A DNA stretch of 64,000 nucleotides, taken from Actinomadura litoris (lineage in GTDB: Bacteria > Actinomycetota > Actinomycetes > Streptosporangiales > Streptosporangiaceae). Below are positions 40,406 to 49,102 of the stretch, one piece after another. The notes under the pieces are model-generated. The model ran no database searches. It saw only the letters and a list, made by a program, of their open reading frames with translations, and was not told where the DNA came from. The DNA is taken from the NCBI RefSeq assembly GCF_009733595.1, contig NZ_WOFH01000010.1, positions 307,694-371,693 on the forward strand, read 5' to 3'. The translations under genes were made by a program, and so were the position numbers. Every line of letters begins with the position of its first letter. Positions within the stretch are counted from its first letter, which is position 1.

Positions 40406-41407
40406 TCACGGCCGGGTGGGCGGGCTGACGGTGTGGGACGCGTCGCGGAACACCGCGTCGCCGAGCACGTCGTCGATCCGCCGCAGCACGTCGGCCTCCA
40501 GCTTGACCCCGGCGGCCTTCACGTTGTCGCTCACCTGCTCCGGGCGCGACGCCCCGACGATCGCCGCCGACACGTTCGCGTTCTGGAGCGTCCACGCGAT
40601 CGCGAGCTGCGCCATCGACAGGCCCAGCTCGTCCGCGATCGGGCGCAGGTTCTGCACGCGGGTCAGCAGCTCGTCGTCGAGGAAGCGGCTGATCATGTTG
40701 GCGCCGCCCTTGTCGTCGGTGGCGCGCGAGCCCGCCGGGAGCGGCTGCCCGGGGCGGTACTTGCCGGTCAGCACGCCCTGCGCGATCGGCGACCACACGA
40801 CCTGGCCGAGGCCCTCGCGCTCCGACAGCGGGACGACCTCCTCCTCGATCACCCGCCACAGCATCGAGTACTGCGGCTGGTTGGACACCAGGCGGTCGAA
40901 GCCCATCTCGTCCGCGATCTTCAGGGCCCGCTCGATCTCCTCGGCGCGCCACTCCGACACGCCGACGTAGAGGACCTTGCCGCGCCGGACGAGGTCGTCG
41001 AACGCGCGGAGGGTCTCCTCCAGCGGCGTCTCGTGGTCGAACCGGTGCGCCTGGTAGAGGTCGACGTAGTCGGTGCCGAGGCGGCGCAGGGAGCCGTCGA
41101 TGCCCTCCATGATGTGCTTGCGCGACAGCCCGCGGTCGTTCGGGCCCGGCCCGGTCGGCCAGAAGACCTTCGTGAAGATCTCCAGCCCCTCGCGGCGCTG
41201 GCCCTTGAGCGCGCGGCCGAGAACCTCCTCGGCGCGCGTCCCGGCGTAGACGTCCGCGGTGTCGAAGGTCGTGATCCCCTCGTCGAGGGCGGCGCGCACA
41301 CAGGCGTGCGCCGCGTCCTCCTCGACCTGGGAGCCGTGGGTGAGCCAGTTGCCGTACGCGATCTCGCTGATCTTCAGACCGCTCCGGCCGAGGTATCGGA
41401 ACTCCAT
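40406..41407 (-). CDS. Aldo/keto reductase (Kv-beta-like subfamily)
   Basis: A 333-residue NADPH-dependent (beta/alpha)8 oxidoreductase. The catalytic tetrad is visible: Asp in TTFDTADVY, Tyr in the same ADVYAG stretch, Lys in FTKVFWPTG and His in DLYQAHRFD. The NADPH-binding C-terminal SAAIVGASRPEQVSDNVKA motif is present. The sequence start MEFRYLGRSGLKISEIAYGNW is typical of the potassium-channel-beta/YhdN group. A TAGGGT box ends seven bases before ATG 41407. Substrate unknown. Confidence 0.92.
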   Translation of the reverse strand: MEFRYLGRSGLKISEIAYGNWLTHGSQVEEDAAHACVRAALDEGITTFDTADVYAGTRAEEVLGRALKGQRREGLEIFTKVFWPTGPGPNDRGLSRKHIMEGIDGSLRRLGTDYVDLYQAHRFDHETPLEETLRAFDDLVRRGKVLYVGVSEWRAEEIERALKIADEMGFDRLVSNQPQYSMLWRVIEEEVVPLSEREGLGQVVWSPIAQGVLTGKYRPGQPLPAGSRATDDKGGANMISRFLDDELLTRVQNLRPIADELGLSMAQLAIAWTLQNANVSAAIVGASRPEQVSDNVKAAGVKLEADVLRRIDDVLGDAVFRDASHTVSPPTRP

Positions 41408-41414
41408 GTCCGGA

Positions 41415-41420
41415 ACCCTA
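41415..41420 (-). promoter_or_regulatory. -10 box of a probable leaderless promoter for the aldo/keto reductase
   Basis: Minus-strand TAGGGT separated by seven bases from the ATG at 41407. Confidence 0.45.
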
Positions 41421-41446
41421 TCCGGCCGGTGATCGCGACCCCGGGG

Positions 41447-42022
41447 TCAGACCCGGTCCTTCTCGCCGAGCTTCACCGCCGGGGCGGGCATCCGCAGCCT
41501 GCGGATCTGCATCGCGCGCATCGCCGCGTAGAGGCCCACGCCGCGCTGGTCGTCGTCCGGATACCGCTCCGAGGCCAGCTTCTTCACCCCGCGGCTGAGG
41601 AACACGCCCTCCGCCAGGACGACCAGCAGCACCACCGGCGGCGCGAACAGCCCCATCAGCCGCGCGGCGGGGATCGGCATCAGGCTGAGGATCACGACCG
41701 CGAACAACGCGTACATCAGGTACGAGCCGAACGTGCGGCGCGCGTCCACGTAGTTGCGGGCGAGCTTGCGCACCGGCCCCTTGTCGCGCTTGAGCAGGTA
41801 CTTGTCGTCGCCCTTGGCCATGCCCTGCTTGGCCTTGACCCGCTCGCCGGCCTGCCGCTCCCTGGCCCGCTTGTAGGCCTCCTTGCGCGTGGAAGGCGCC
41901 GTGATCGGCTGGCGGCGGCGCTTCTCGGCCTCGCTGCGCTTGGGCGTGGGACGGCCCTTGCCTCCGGGCTTCACGACCTCCGGAGGGCTCTCCGGCGCTT
42001 CTGGGCTACGACGCTTGAACAC
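41447..42022 (-). CDS. DUF3043 family membrane protein
   Basis: 191 residues from GTG 42022. A basic, charged N-terminal half (PTPKRSEAEKRRRQP, TRKEAYKRARERQ) precedes ARNYVDARRTFGSYLMY and two membrane helices (ALFAVVILSLMPIPAARL and LFAPPVVLLVVLAEGVFLS), with a cytoplasmic end. This is the actinobacterial DUF3043 layout; function unknown. The frame stays open to 42772 but only this part has coding character. Confidence 0.85.
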   Translation of the reverse strand: MFKRRSPEAPESPPEVVKPGGKGRPTPKRSEAEKRRRQPITAPSTRKEAYKRARERQAGERVKAKQGMAKGDDKYLLKRDKGPVRKLARNYVDARRTFGSYLMYALFAVVILSLMPIPAARLMGLFAPPVVLLVVLAEGVFLSRGVKKLASERYPDDDQRGVGLYAAMRAMQIRRLRMPAPAVKLGEKDRV

Positions 42023-42220
42023 GGGGATCAGCCTACCGGCCCCCACCCGCCACGACGCCAGACGCGGGAGCCCCGGCCCAAGAAGGACCGGGGCTCCCGC
42101 GCCTCGGCGGTCCTCAGCGGTTCGACACGGCGACACCGGAGCGCGGCCCGGCGCTGATCGTGGCGGGGGGACGGTTCGGGCGCGGGGCGTGCGTCCGCCG
42201 AACGAAGGAGGGAAGGTCGC

Positions 42221-42628
42221 ATGGGTCGAACTTCGCTGACCGGATACGAGGTGCGGCGCAGGCTCCGGTCCCGTTATTTGCGGTGGCGGACGGAGCAGCA
42301 CCGGGAGACCGTCATCCGGTACCTGGACGAGCTGGCGCCCGTCCTGGAGGAGCTCGGGTGGCGGTGCGTGCGGACGGACCGTCCCGAGATCGCGCGGGTG
42401 GGGCAGCCGCTCCTGCGGATCCACGGCGAGGGCGTCGTGACGACTCTGAACGTGCTGGCCGTGCCCAAGGGCGGGTGGGGGTTCCACGAGGCCGCGAAGG
42501 GGAGGGGCGGCTTCCTCTTCCCCTGCGGGGGAGACGTCGCGCACGCGGCGCAGGTCGTGGACCGGTTCCTGCGGGCGCGGGAGGAGGACGCGCGGTGGGG
42601 CGTCCCGAGGCCGCGGGAGGGGAGTTGA
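42221..42628 (+). CDS. Hypothetical protein
   Basis: 135 residues from ATG 42221, with a good GGAGGGAAGG site. The sequence is basic at the N-terminus (YEVRRRLRSRYLRWRTEQHRE), then LDELAPVLEELGWRCVRTDRPEIARVGQPLLRIHG and a compact GGWGFHEAAKGRGGFLFPCGG segment. No membrane helix, signal or recognised domain. The 42629-42878 gap downstream probably holds the psp promoter; no gene is supported there. Confidence 0.6.
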   Translation: MGRTSLTGYEVRRRLRSRYLRWRTEQHRETVIRYLDELAPVLEELGWRCVRTDRPEIARVGQPLLRIHGEGVVTTLNVLAVPKGGWGFHEAAKGRGGFLFPCGGDVAHAAQVVDRFLRAREEDARWGVPRPREGS

Positions 42629-42878
42629 CCCGTCACCCGCCGTACCGCCGGAACCGGACAGGGAACTGGACACCGGGCGGCGCGCGTCCGAGATTCGTGA
42701 GCATCGAGTCCGCGAACCGGGGAAGGGTACCCATGCGATCATGGGGGGACTGCGACGCTCTGACGGCAACATCTCGCAAGGCTGGGACGTTAACGCGTAG
42801 GGTGATAAGAACCCCAGCAGTGGTCATTGAGCCCAGTTTGCGACTGAGGCGACAGCACGAAGGGACCGGCGCCGCGCG

Positions 42879-43688
42879 ATGAGCGTGATGAAGCGAATGT
42901 CGATGATCTTCAAGTCCAAGGCGAACAAGGCCCTGGACCGCATGGAGGATCCTCGCGAGACGCTCGACTACTCCTACCAGCGCCAGCTTGAGATGCTGCA
43001 GAAGGTCCGTCGGGGTGTCGCCGACGTCGCCACCTCGCGCAAGCGTCTTGAGCTGCAGATCAACCAGTTGGAAGGTCAGCAGAACAAGCTGACCGACCAG
43101 GGCAAGAAGGCCCTCCAGGTGGGCCGCGAGGACCTCGCCCGCGAGGCCCTCACCCGCCGCGCCGGGCTCGACGGCCAGCTCGGCGACCTGCGCGCCCAGT
43201 ACCAGCAGTTGCAGGGCGAGGAGGAGAAGCTCACGCTCGCCTCCCAGCGGCTCCAGGCCAAGGTCGACTCCTTCCGCACCCGCAAGGAGACGATCAAGGC
43301 GACCTACACGGCCGCCGAGGCTCAGACGAAGATCAACGAGGCGTTCTCCGGCATCTCCGAGGAGATGGGCGACGTGGGTCTGGCGATCCAGCGCGCCGAG
43401 GAGAAGACCGAGACGATGAAGGCCCGCGCGGGCGCCATCGACGAACTCCTCGCCTCCGGCGCCCTGGAGGACTTCTCCGGTCCCAAGGACGACATCCAGG
43501 CCGAGCTCGACCGGATGGGCTCCGGGCCCGGCGTCGACCTCGAACTGGAACGTCTCAAGGCCGAGCTGGGCCAGGGCCCCGCGCCCAAGGAGCTGAACCA
43601 GGGCTCCTCGGCCGCGCAGGCGCAGCAGCAGGCCCAGGACACCCCGCAGCAGGCCCCGTGGCCGCAGAAGCCCGGGGGTGCCCAGTGA
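42879..43688 (+). CDS. pspA: PspA/IM30 family envelope-stress protein
   Basis: A 269-residue ESCRT-III-like membrane-repair protein. After MSVMKRMSMIFKSKANKALDRMEDP, the amphipathic membrane-binding start, comes a long coiled coil (residues ~30-190) with LEGQQNKLTDQGKKALQVGR and AEAQTKINEAFSGISEEMGD; the last ~50 residues are Gln/Pro-rich and disordered. It binds damaged membranes. First gene of an operon with pspAA, htpX and pspAB, the arrangement described for actinobacterial Psp modules. Confidence 0.94.
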   Translation: MSVMKRMSMIFKSKANKALDRMEDPRETLDYSYQRQLEMLQKVRRGVADVATSRKRLELQINQLEGQQNKLTDQGKKALQVGREDLAREALTRRAGLDGQLGDLRAQYQQLQGEEEKLTLASQRLQAKVDSFRTRKETIKATYTAAEAQTKINEAFSGISEEMGDVGLAIQRAEEKTETMKARAGAIDELLASGALEDFSGPKDDIQAELDRMGSGPGVDLELERLKAELGQGPAPKELNQGSSAAQAQQQAQDTPQQAPWPQKPGGAQ

Positions 43689-43963
43689 TCGTCCGCCTGA
43701 TGGGCGAGGGCCAGCTGGACGTGGCGGCCGCCGACCTCTCGGCGCTCAACACCCTCGACGCCGAGCTGGAGAAGGCGATCGAGGCCGACGACGAGACGGC
43801 GTTCCGCGCCGCGCTGCACGCCCTGCTGGAGAACGTCCGCAAGGTGGGCCAGCCGCTGCCGGCCGACAGCCTCGCGCCCTCGGAGCTGATCCTCCCCCCG
43901 GCGGACGCGCACATCGACGAGGTCCGGTCGATGCTGGGTGACGAGGGGCTCATTCCGGACTGA
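43685..43963 (+). CDS. pspAA: PspA-associated protein PspAA
   Basis: 92 residues starting at a GTG that overlaps the pspA stop (GTGA). It begins VIVRLMGEGQLDV and ends with LPADAHIDEV-type acidic sequence (LILPPADAHIDEVRSMLGDEGLIPD), the PspAA pattern. A small soluble partner of PspA; molecular role unresolved. Confidence 0.88.
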   Translation: MIVRLMGEGQLDVAAADLSALNTLDAELEKAIEADDETAFRAALHALLENVRKVGQPLPADSLAPSELILPPADAHIDEVRSMLGDEGLIPD

Positions 43964-44028
43964 TCCGGCACGAAACCCGGCTCTCGGACGTTGCTACAGG
44001 TGAATCGGGAGAACGGGGGAGATCAGAA

Positions 44029-44946
44029 ATGGCCCGGACGCGGTACGCCTCCGATCGGGGGCTCACGTCGCGCATGCTCGTGACCATGTTCCTGCTGGGG
44101 CTGGTCTACGTCGTCTTCGTCACGGCGTTCTTCGTGATCTCACCGAGCATCGGCATGATCGCGCTGGGCGTCGCCCTGGTCTTCCTCCTCGTCCAGTACT
44201 TCTTCTCCGACAAGCTGACGATGTTCGCCATGCACGGGCGGGAGGTCTCCCCGGAGGAGGCGCCCGAACTGCACGGCGTCATCGACCGGATCTGCGCGAT
44301 GTCGGACGCGCCGAAGCCGCGCGTCGCGATCACCGACACCGACGTCCCGAACGCGTTCGCCACCGGCCGCAACCAGAAGAAGGCCGTCGTGTGCGTCACG
44401 ACCGGCCTGATGCGCCGCCTCGACCCGGTCGAGCTGGAGGGCGTCCTCGCGCACGAGATGGCGCACATCGCGCACAAGGACGTCGCGGTCATGACGATCG
44501 CCTCGTTCCTCGGCATCTGCGCGGGCCTGATCACGCGGTTCGGGCTGGAGTGGGGCCTGTGGGGCGGCTTCAACCGCCGCGACGGCGACCAGAACACCGG
44601 CCTGATCCTGCTCGCCGTGATCGCCGTCAGCGCCGTCGCGTACGCGGTCAGCTTCCTGCTCACCCGGGCGCTGTCGCGCTACCGGGAGCTGTCGGCCGAC
44701 CGGGCCGCCGCGCTGCTGACCGGCCGCCCGTCCGCGCTGGCGAGCGCGCTGACGAAGGTCACCGGTGAGATCGCCCGGATCCCGACCAACGACCTGCGCT
44801 CCGCGCAGGCGTTCAACGCCTTCTTCTTCACCCCGGCGTTCGGCAAGGGCTTCAGCGTCTCCTCGCTGTTCTCCACCCACCCGACGCTCGACCGCCGCCT
44901 CGCCCAGCTGTCGTCGATCTCCGACCAGCTCAGCAGGGGAGCCTGA
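44029..44946 (+). CDS. htpX: Membrane metalloprotease HtpX
   Basis: A 305-residue M48B peptidase. Two membrane helices at the start (MFLLGLVYVVFVTAFFVIS and MIALGVALVFLLVQYFF), zinc motif LAHEMAHIAHKD near residue 141, two further hydrophobic segments, and the third zinc ligand in YRELSADRAAALLTG. It degrades damaged membrane proteins. GGGGGAG lies before ATG 44029; the stop overlaps the pspAB start. Confidence 0.94.
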   Translation: MARTRYASDRGLTSRMLVTMFLLGLVYVVFVTAFFVISPSIGMIALGVALVFLLVQYFFSDKLTMFAMHGREVSPEEAPELHGVIDRICAMSDAPKPRVAITDTDVPNAFATGRNQKKAVVCVTTGLMRRLDPVELEGVLAHEMAHIAHKDVAVMTIASFLGICAGLITRFGLEWGLWGGFNRRDGDQNTGLILLAVIAVSAVAYAVSFLLTRALSRYRELSADRAAALLTGRPSALASALTKVTGEIARIPTNDLRSAQAFNAFFFTPAFGKGFSVSSLFSTHPTLDRRLAQLSSISDQLSRGA

Positions 44947-45515
44947 TGGGATTCCTGGACACGCTGCTCGGCCGGTCCAAGCCGGTCAAGCCCGACCTCG
45001 ACCGGCTGTTCGGGCTGTCCACCGCCGCGATCACGCTGGAGGCCGCCGCCGGCTTCCGGCCCACCGGGCTCGGCTCGGTGTGCTTCCGCGCGGCCGAGGG
45101 CGGCGCGTTCGCGCGGCTCCAGCAGGACGTCCAGGAACTGCTCGACGCCGACGAGGGCCCGAAGGTCGAGATCAGCACCGACGGCTACGGGTACACCTGG
45201 CTGCTCGCCGAGCATCCGCCGGAGGAGCTCCCCGCGCTGGTCACCGACCTGCACGCGGTCAACGCGACGCTGGAGGGCGGCGGGTTCGGCCCGCACCTGC
45301 TGTGCTCGCTCGCCGGGTTCGCCGGCCCCGACGGGCGGCGGCTCGCGCTCGTCTACCTCTACAAGCGCGGCACGTTCTACCCGTTCGCGCCGCTTCCCGG
45401 CGACAAGCGCGACAACGCGCTCGAACTCCAGGTGCGCGGCGCGATCGGCGCGGACCTCCCCTTCGAGGACGACCTCGGCCGGTGGTTCCCGGTCTGGGGA
45501 GCCCCCGGCCTCTGA
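44946..45515 (+). CDS. pspAB: PspA-associated protein PspAB
   Basis: A 189-residue soluble protein whose ATG overlaps the htpX stop (TGATG). It starts MGFLDTLLGRSKPVKPDLDRLF and has the DGYGYTWLLAEHPPEELPALVTDLHAVN and LYKRGTFYPFAPL segments of the htpX-linked PspAB family. The coupling to htpX and pspA points to envelope-stress handling; biochemical function unknown. Confidence 0.9.
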   Translation: MGFLDTLLGRSKPVKPDLDRLFGLSTAAITLEAAAGFRPTGLGSVCFRAAEGGAFARLQQDVQELLDADEGPKVEISTDGYGYTWLLAEHPPEELPALVTDLHAVNATLEGGGFGPHLLCSLAGFAGPDGRRLALVYLYKRGTFYPFAPLPGDKRDNALELQVRGAIGADLPFEDDLGRWFPVWGAPGL

Positions 45516-45521
45516 CCTCCG

Positions 45522-46676
45522 CTACGGCAGGGCGAGCATCTGGTCGAGGGCCACGCGGGCGTAGTGCGCGGTCTCCTCGTCCACCGTGATGACGTTCTCG
45601 ACCTCGCCGCGCGCCAGCGTCTCCAGCGACATGACCAGGTGCGGCAGGTCGATCCGGTTCATCGTCGAGCAGTAGCAGACGGTCTTGTCGAGGAACATCA
45701 CGTTCTTGTCGGGGTGGGCGTTCGCCAGCCGCCGGACGAGGTTCAGCTCCGTCCCGACCGCCCACGACGACCCGGGCTCGGCCGCCTCGATCGCCTTGAT
45801 GATGTACTCGGTCGAGCCGATCCGGTCCGCGGCGGTGACGACCTCGTGCCGGCACTCGGGGTGGACGAGCACGTTCACGCCGGGGACGCGGGCCCGCACG
45901 TCGTCCACCGACTCCTTGCTGAACCGGCCGTGCACCGAGCAGTGGCCGCGCCAGAGGATCATCTTCGCGTCCCGCAGCCGCCGGTGGTCGAGGCCGCCGT
46001 CGCGGCGGTGCGGGCTGTAGACGACGCAGTCGTCCAGCGAGAAGCCCATCTCCAGGACGGCGGTGTTGCGGCCGAGGTGCTGGTCGGGCAGGAACAGCAC
46101 CTTCTTCCCCTTGGAGTAGGCCCACTCCAGGGCCCGCCTGGCGTTGGAGGAGGTGCACACGACGCCGCCGTGCCGTCCGACGAAGCCCTTGATGTCGGCC
46201 GAGGAGTTCATGTAGGTCACCGGGACCACGTCGTCGGCGATCCCGGCGTCCTCCAGGACGTCCCAGCACTCCTCGACCTGGTCGAAGGTGGCCATGTCGG
46301 CCATCGAGCAGCCCGCGCCGAGGTCGGGGAGGATCACCCGCTGGTGGGCCGCGGTCAGGATGTCCGCCGACTCCGCCATGAAGTGCACGCCGCAGAACAC
46401 CACGTAGGGCGCCTCGGGGCGCGCCGCCGCCTGCTGGGCCAGCTTGAAGGAGTCGCCGGTGACGTCCGCGAACCGGATGACCTCGTCGCGCTGGTAGTGG
46501 TGGCCGAGGACGAACACCCGGTCGCCGAGCGCGGCCTTCGCGGCGGCGGCCCGCTCGACCAGCCGGGGGTCGGACGCGGGCGGCAGCTCGCCCGGACAGT
46601 CCACGCCGCGCTCGCTGGCCGGGTCGGCGCCCTGGCCGAGCAGCAGCAGCGGAAGATCACGCACTGGGGTGGTCAC
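45522..46676 (-). CDS. nadA: Quinolinate synthase A
   Basis: A 384-residue enzyme making quinolinate from iminoaspartate and dihydroxyacetone phosphate, for NAD synthesis. Start GTG 46676 has AGGAGGGA nine bases upstream. Motifs: VLGHHYQRDEVI, FCGVHFMAESADIL, VTYMNSSADIKGF, HPECRHEV and CYCSTMNRIDL; the cysteines in the FCGV, PECRH and CYCS elements ligate the [4Fe-4S] cluster. nadB and nadC are not adjacent. A palindrome lies ~27-48 bases upstream of the start. Confidence 0.94.
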   Translation of the reverse strand: MTTPVRDLPLLLLGQGADPASERGVDCPGELPPASDPRLVERAAAAKAALGDRVFVLGHHYQRDEVIRFADVTGDSFKLAQQAAARPEAPYVVFCGVHFMAESADILTAAHQRVILPDLGAGCSMADMATFDQVEECWDVLEDAGIADDVVPVTYMNSSADIKGFVGRHGGVVCTSSNARRALEWAYSKGKKVLFLPDQHLGRNTAVLEMGFSLDDCVVYSPHRRDGGLDHRRLRDAKMILWRGHCSVHGRFSKESVDDVRARVPGVNVLVHPECRHEVVTAADRIGSTEYIIKAIEAAEPGSSWAVGTELNLVRRLANAHPDKNVMFLDKTVCYCSTMNRIDLPHLVMSLETLARGEVENVITVDEETAHYARVALDQMLALP

Positions 46677-46702
46677 GGGGAAGACTCCCTCCTGCGACGG
46701 AC

Positions 46703-46724
46703 TTATCGTCGCTCTGACGACTAA
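46703..46724. promoter_or_regulatory. Palindromic candidate operator upstream of nadA
   Basis: TTATCGTC-gctct-GACGACTAA forms a near-perfect inverted repeat (eight paired positions, one extra base) in the AT-richer nadA upstream region. Such symmetry fits a dimeric repressor of NAD synthesis genes, for example of the NrtR/NadR type, but the match to a known consensus is not verified. Confidence 0.45.
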
Positions 46725-46915
46725 TGATTGCACATCCGGGCAGATCCGGCGGTGTGACGTAGACCGCACCCCTCCCGGGAGTTAAACCCCGCCGATACGC
46801 GGAATGGCCCTGCGGGGAGGTACGTTGTCCTACGGGAAGAGGTCGAACGACGTCCTCGGAGACAAGCGACGGTTCGCCGCACCAGCGGCGCAGCGAGAAC
46901 CCGGGAGCTGAACAC

Positions 46916-47278
46916 ATGACGGTTTCAGGCGAGACCACGCAGGAGACCACGCAGCAGGGCGTCGTCCTCACCGACGCCGCCGCCGTGAAGGCGCGTGGCC
47001 TTCTGGAGCAGGAGGGCCGCGACGACCTCGCCCTGCGGGTCGCCGTGCAGCCGGGTGGCTGCTCCGGCCTGATCTACCAGCTGTTCTTCGACGAGCGGGA
47101 GATGGACGGCGACCAGATCCAGGACTTCGGCGGCCTGTCGGTCCGCGTCGACCGGATGAGCGCCCCCTACCTGACCGGCGCCACCATCGACTTCGTCGAC
47201 TCGATCGAGAAGCAGGGCTTCACGATCGACAACCCCAACGCGTCCGGCTCCTGCGCCTGCGGTGACAGCTTCAACTAG
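46916..47278 (+). CDS. erpA: A-type iron-sulfur cluster carrier (ErpA/HesB-like)
   Basis: A 120-residue protein. After a Thr/Gln-rich N-terminus it shows the HesB fold VVLTDAAAVKARGLLEQEG, the first conserved cysteine in QPGGCSGLIYQLFF and the C-terminal pair in GSCACGDSF, all three cluster ligands. It delivers iron-sulfur clusters to enzymes such as NadA and LipA, both encoded nearby. Matches the Rv2204c position. Confidence 0.92.
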   Translation: MTVSGETTQETTQQGVVLTDAAAVKARGLLEQEGRDDLALRVAVQPGGCSGLIYQLFFDEREMDGDQIQDFGGLSVRVDRMSAPYLTGATIDFVDSIEKQGFTIDNPNASGSCACGDSFN

Positions 47279-47484
47279 GTCCCGCGTCGATGAGCCCGAA
47301 GGGCGGTCCGGTGTGATTCCGGGCCGCCCTCGGCGTTTCCGGGGACGCGCCGCATCCGCCGGTCGTGTCCAGGCATCCTCGATGGCCGCACAAGGGCCGT
47401 TCCGTATGCTCCGATGGAAGTAGTCTTTCCGGGTTGAAACAGCCGGTGACAAGCCGGACGACCACGACGAGGAGAGCGACGCCC

Positions 47485-48471
47485 GTGCGCATCGCCGTGA
47501 CAGGCTCCATTGCGACCGACCATCTCATGACCTTCCCCGGACGGTTCACCGACCAGCTCCTCCCGGACCAGCTCGACCAGGTGTCGCTCTCGTTCCTGGT
47601 GGACGAGCTGGAGATCCGCCGGGGCGGCATCGCCGCCAACATCTGCTTCGGGATGGGCAGCCTCGGCAAGGAGTCGATCCTCGTCGGCTCCGTCGGCGCC
47701 GACTTCGCCGACTACCGCTCCTGGCTCGAACGGCACGGCGTGGACACCGCGTCCGTGCACGTGTCCGAGATCCACCACACCGCCCGGTTCCTGTGCACCA
47801 CCGACCAGGACCAGAACCAGATCGCCACCTTCTACGCCGGGGCGATGAGCGAGGCCCGCTCCATCGAGCTGCGCCCCGTCGCCGAGCGCGTCGGCGGCCT
47901 CGACCTCGTCGTGGTCAGCCCCAACGACCCCGAGGCGATGCTCCGCCACACCGACGAGTGCCGCACCCGCGAGATCCCGTTCGCGGCCGACCCGTCCCAG
48001 CAGCTCGCCCGCATGGACGGCGCCGACGTCCGCCGCCTCGTCGACGGCGCCGCGTACCTGTTCACCAACGAGTACGAGAAGGCCCTCAGCGAGGAGAAGA
48101 CCGGCTGGACGAGCGAGGAGATCCTCTCCCGCGTCGGCGTCCGCGTCACCACGCTCGGCGCCAAGGGCGTCGTCATCGACCGCGAGGGCGAGGAGGGCGT
48201 GCACGTCCCGCCCGTCCACGTCGACTCCGTCGTCGACCCGACCGGCGTCGGCGACGCGTTCCGCGGCGGCTTCCTGTCGGCCACCGCCTGGGGCCTGCCC
48301 CTGGAGCGCGCCGCCCAGGTCGGCAACGCCATCGCCGCGCACGCCCTGGAGGCCGCGGGCCCGCAGGAGTACACCCTGGCCCGCGGGTCCTTCGTCGACC
48401 GCTTCGCCGCCACCTACGGCCAGGCGGCCGCCGACGAGGTCGCCCCCCACATCACCACCCCGAACCCGTAA
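47485..48471 (+). CDS. PfkB-family carbohydrate/adenosine kinase
   Basis: A 328-residue kinase from GTG 47485 (GGAG upstream); the frame open from 47365 has no coding look. It begins VRIAVTGSIATDHLMTFPGRF, has the first PfkB signature GGIAANICFGMGSLG, a lid (SVHVSEIHHTARFLCTT), and the catalytic signature VDPTGVGDAFRGGFL with the base aspartate. Synteny with Rv2202c (AdoK, adenosine kinase) suggests adenosine as substrate. Terminator follows. Confidence 0.85.
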   Translation: MRIAVTGSIATDHLMTFPGRFTDQLLPDQLDQVSLSFLVDELEIRRGGIAANICFGMGSLGKESILVGSVGADFADYRSWLERHGVDTASVHVSEIHHTARFLCTTDQDQNQIATFYAGAMSEARSIELRPVAERVGGLDLVVVSPNDPEAMLRHTDECRTREIPFAADPSQQLARMDGADVRRLVDGAAYLFTNEYEKALSEEKTGWTSEEILSRVGVRVTTLGAKGVVIDREGEEGVHVPPVHVDSVVDPTGVGDAFRGGFLSATAWGLPLERAAQVGNAIAAHALEAAGPQEYTLARGSFVDRFAATYGQAAADEVAPHITTPNP

Positions 48472-48482
48472 CCCGAACGAGC

Positions 48483-48520
48483 CGAATGGCCGCGCCCCGC
48501 CCAAGGGACGCGGCCATTCG
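48483..48520 (+). terminator. Terminator of the PfkB kinase gene
   Basis: 12-base perfect stem CGAATGGCCGCG/CGCGGCCATTCG with a 14-base loop, 12 bases after the stop. Confidence 0.75.
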
Positions 48521-48579
48521 CAACTCAGGTACGTGGACCCCTCAATCCAGGCACGCAAGAGGTCGCGAGCGGCGCCGCG

Positions 48580-48792
48580 CACTCTGGACTGAGGAGCGCA
48601 GGGAGCGCCAGCGACCGGAGTGACGAGGGAAGAGGGCGCGAAGGGAGCGCCGCTCGCCGCGGCGCCGGAGGCGGCGTGATGGGCGTGTGCCGGGCACTGT
48701 GGTCTGAGGAGCGCGGGGGGCGCCGGCGACCGGAGCTGACGAGGGTGGAGGGCGTGAAAGGAGCGCCGCTCGCCGCGGCGCCGGAGGCGGCG
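48580..48792. repeat. Two direct copies of a ~97-base intergenic repeat
   Basis: Copy A (48580-48676) and copy B (48695-48792) each run from CACT(C/G)TGG(A/T)CTGAGGAGCGC to GCCGGAGGCGGCG, with about 85-90% identity and an 18-base spacer. Each contains GCGACCGGAG, TGACGAGG and the palindrome-like GCGCCGCTCGCCGCGGCGCC. Apart from this and the kinase terminator, the 48472-48796 gap holds no gene I can support. It resembles the GC-rich intergenic repeats frequent in actinomycete genomes. Confidence 0.75.
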
Positions 48793-48796
48793 CGGT

Positions 48797-49102
48797 TCAG
48801 TACGTTCTGCGGATGTGGAAGCCCCAGCCGCCCTGGGGGAGGGTCTCCTCGCGGACGAAGTCCTGGGACTTCATGCGGCACCAGGCGGGGATGTCGGTGC
48901 GGGCGGCGGCGTCGTCGGCGAGGACGGCGACGACCTCGCCGACCGGGACCTCGCGGATCCGCTCGGCGAGCATGATGATCGGGATCGGGCACTTGCGGCC
49001 GAGCGCGTCGATGACCAGCACGGGGGGCGGGCCCGCGGGCTCGGCGGGGGACGGCGCGGGGGTGGCGGGCGCGGTGCCCTTGACGCGGCCTCGGAACCTC
49101 AT
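48797..49102 (-). CDS. TusA/SirA-like sulfur-carrier protein
   Basis: 101 residues from ATG 49102, which overlaps the upstream stop by ATGA. After a Pro/Ala-rich N-terminus (~28 residues) it has the TusA fold: VLVIDALGRKCPIPIIMLAERI with the active C-P-x-P cysteine, then GEVVAVLADDAAARTDIPAWCRMKSQDFV. TusA proteins accept persulfide sulfur from a cysteine desulfurase, and a desulfurase is encoded directly upstream. Confidence 0.88.
   Translation of the reverse strand: MRFRGRVKGTAPATPAPSPAEPAGPPPVLVIDALGRKCPIPIIMLAERIREVPVGEVVAVLADDAAARTDIPAWCRMKSQDFVREETLPQGGWGFHIRRTY

Noticed and set aside
42629..42878. Small gene in the gap before pspA
   Set aside because: Frames here lack ribosome sites and coding bias; the AT-richer end near TTAACGCGTAGGGT more likely is the psp promoter.
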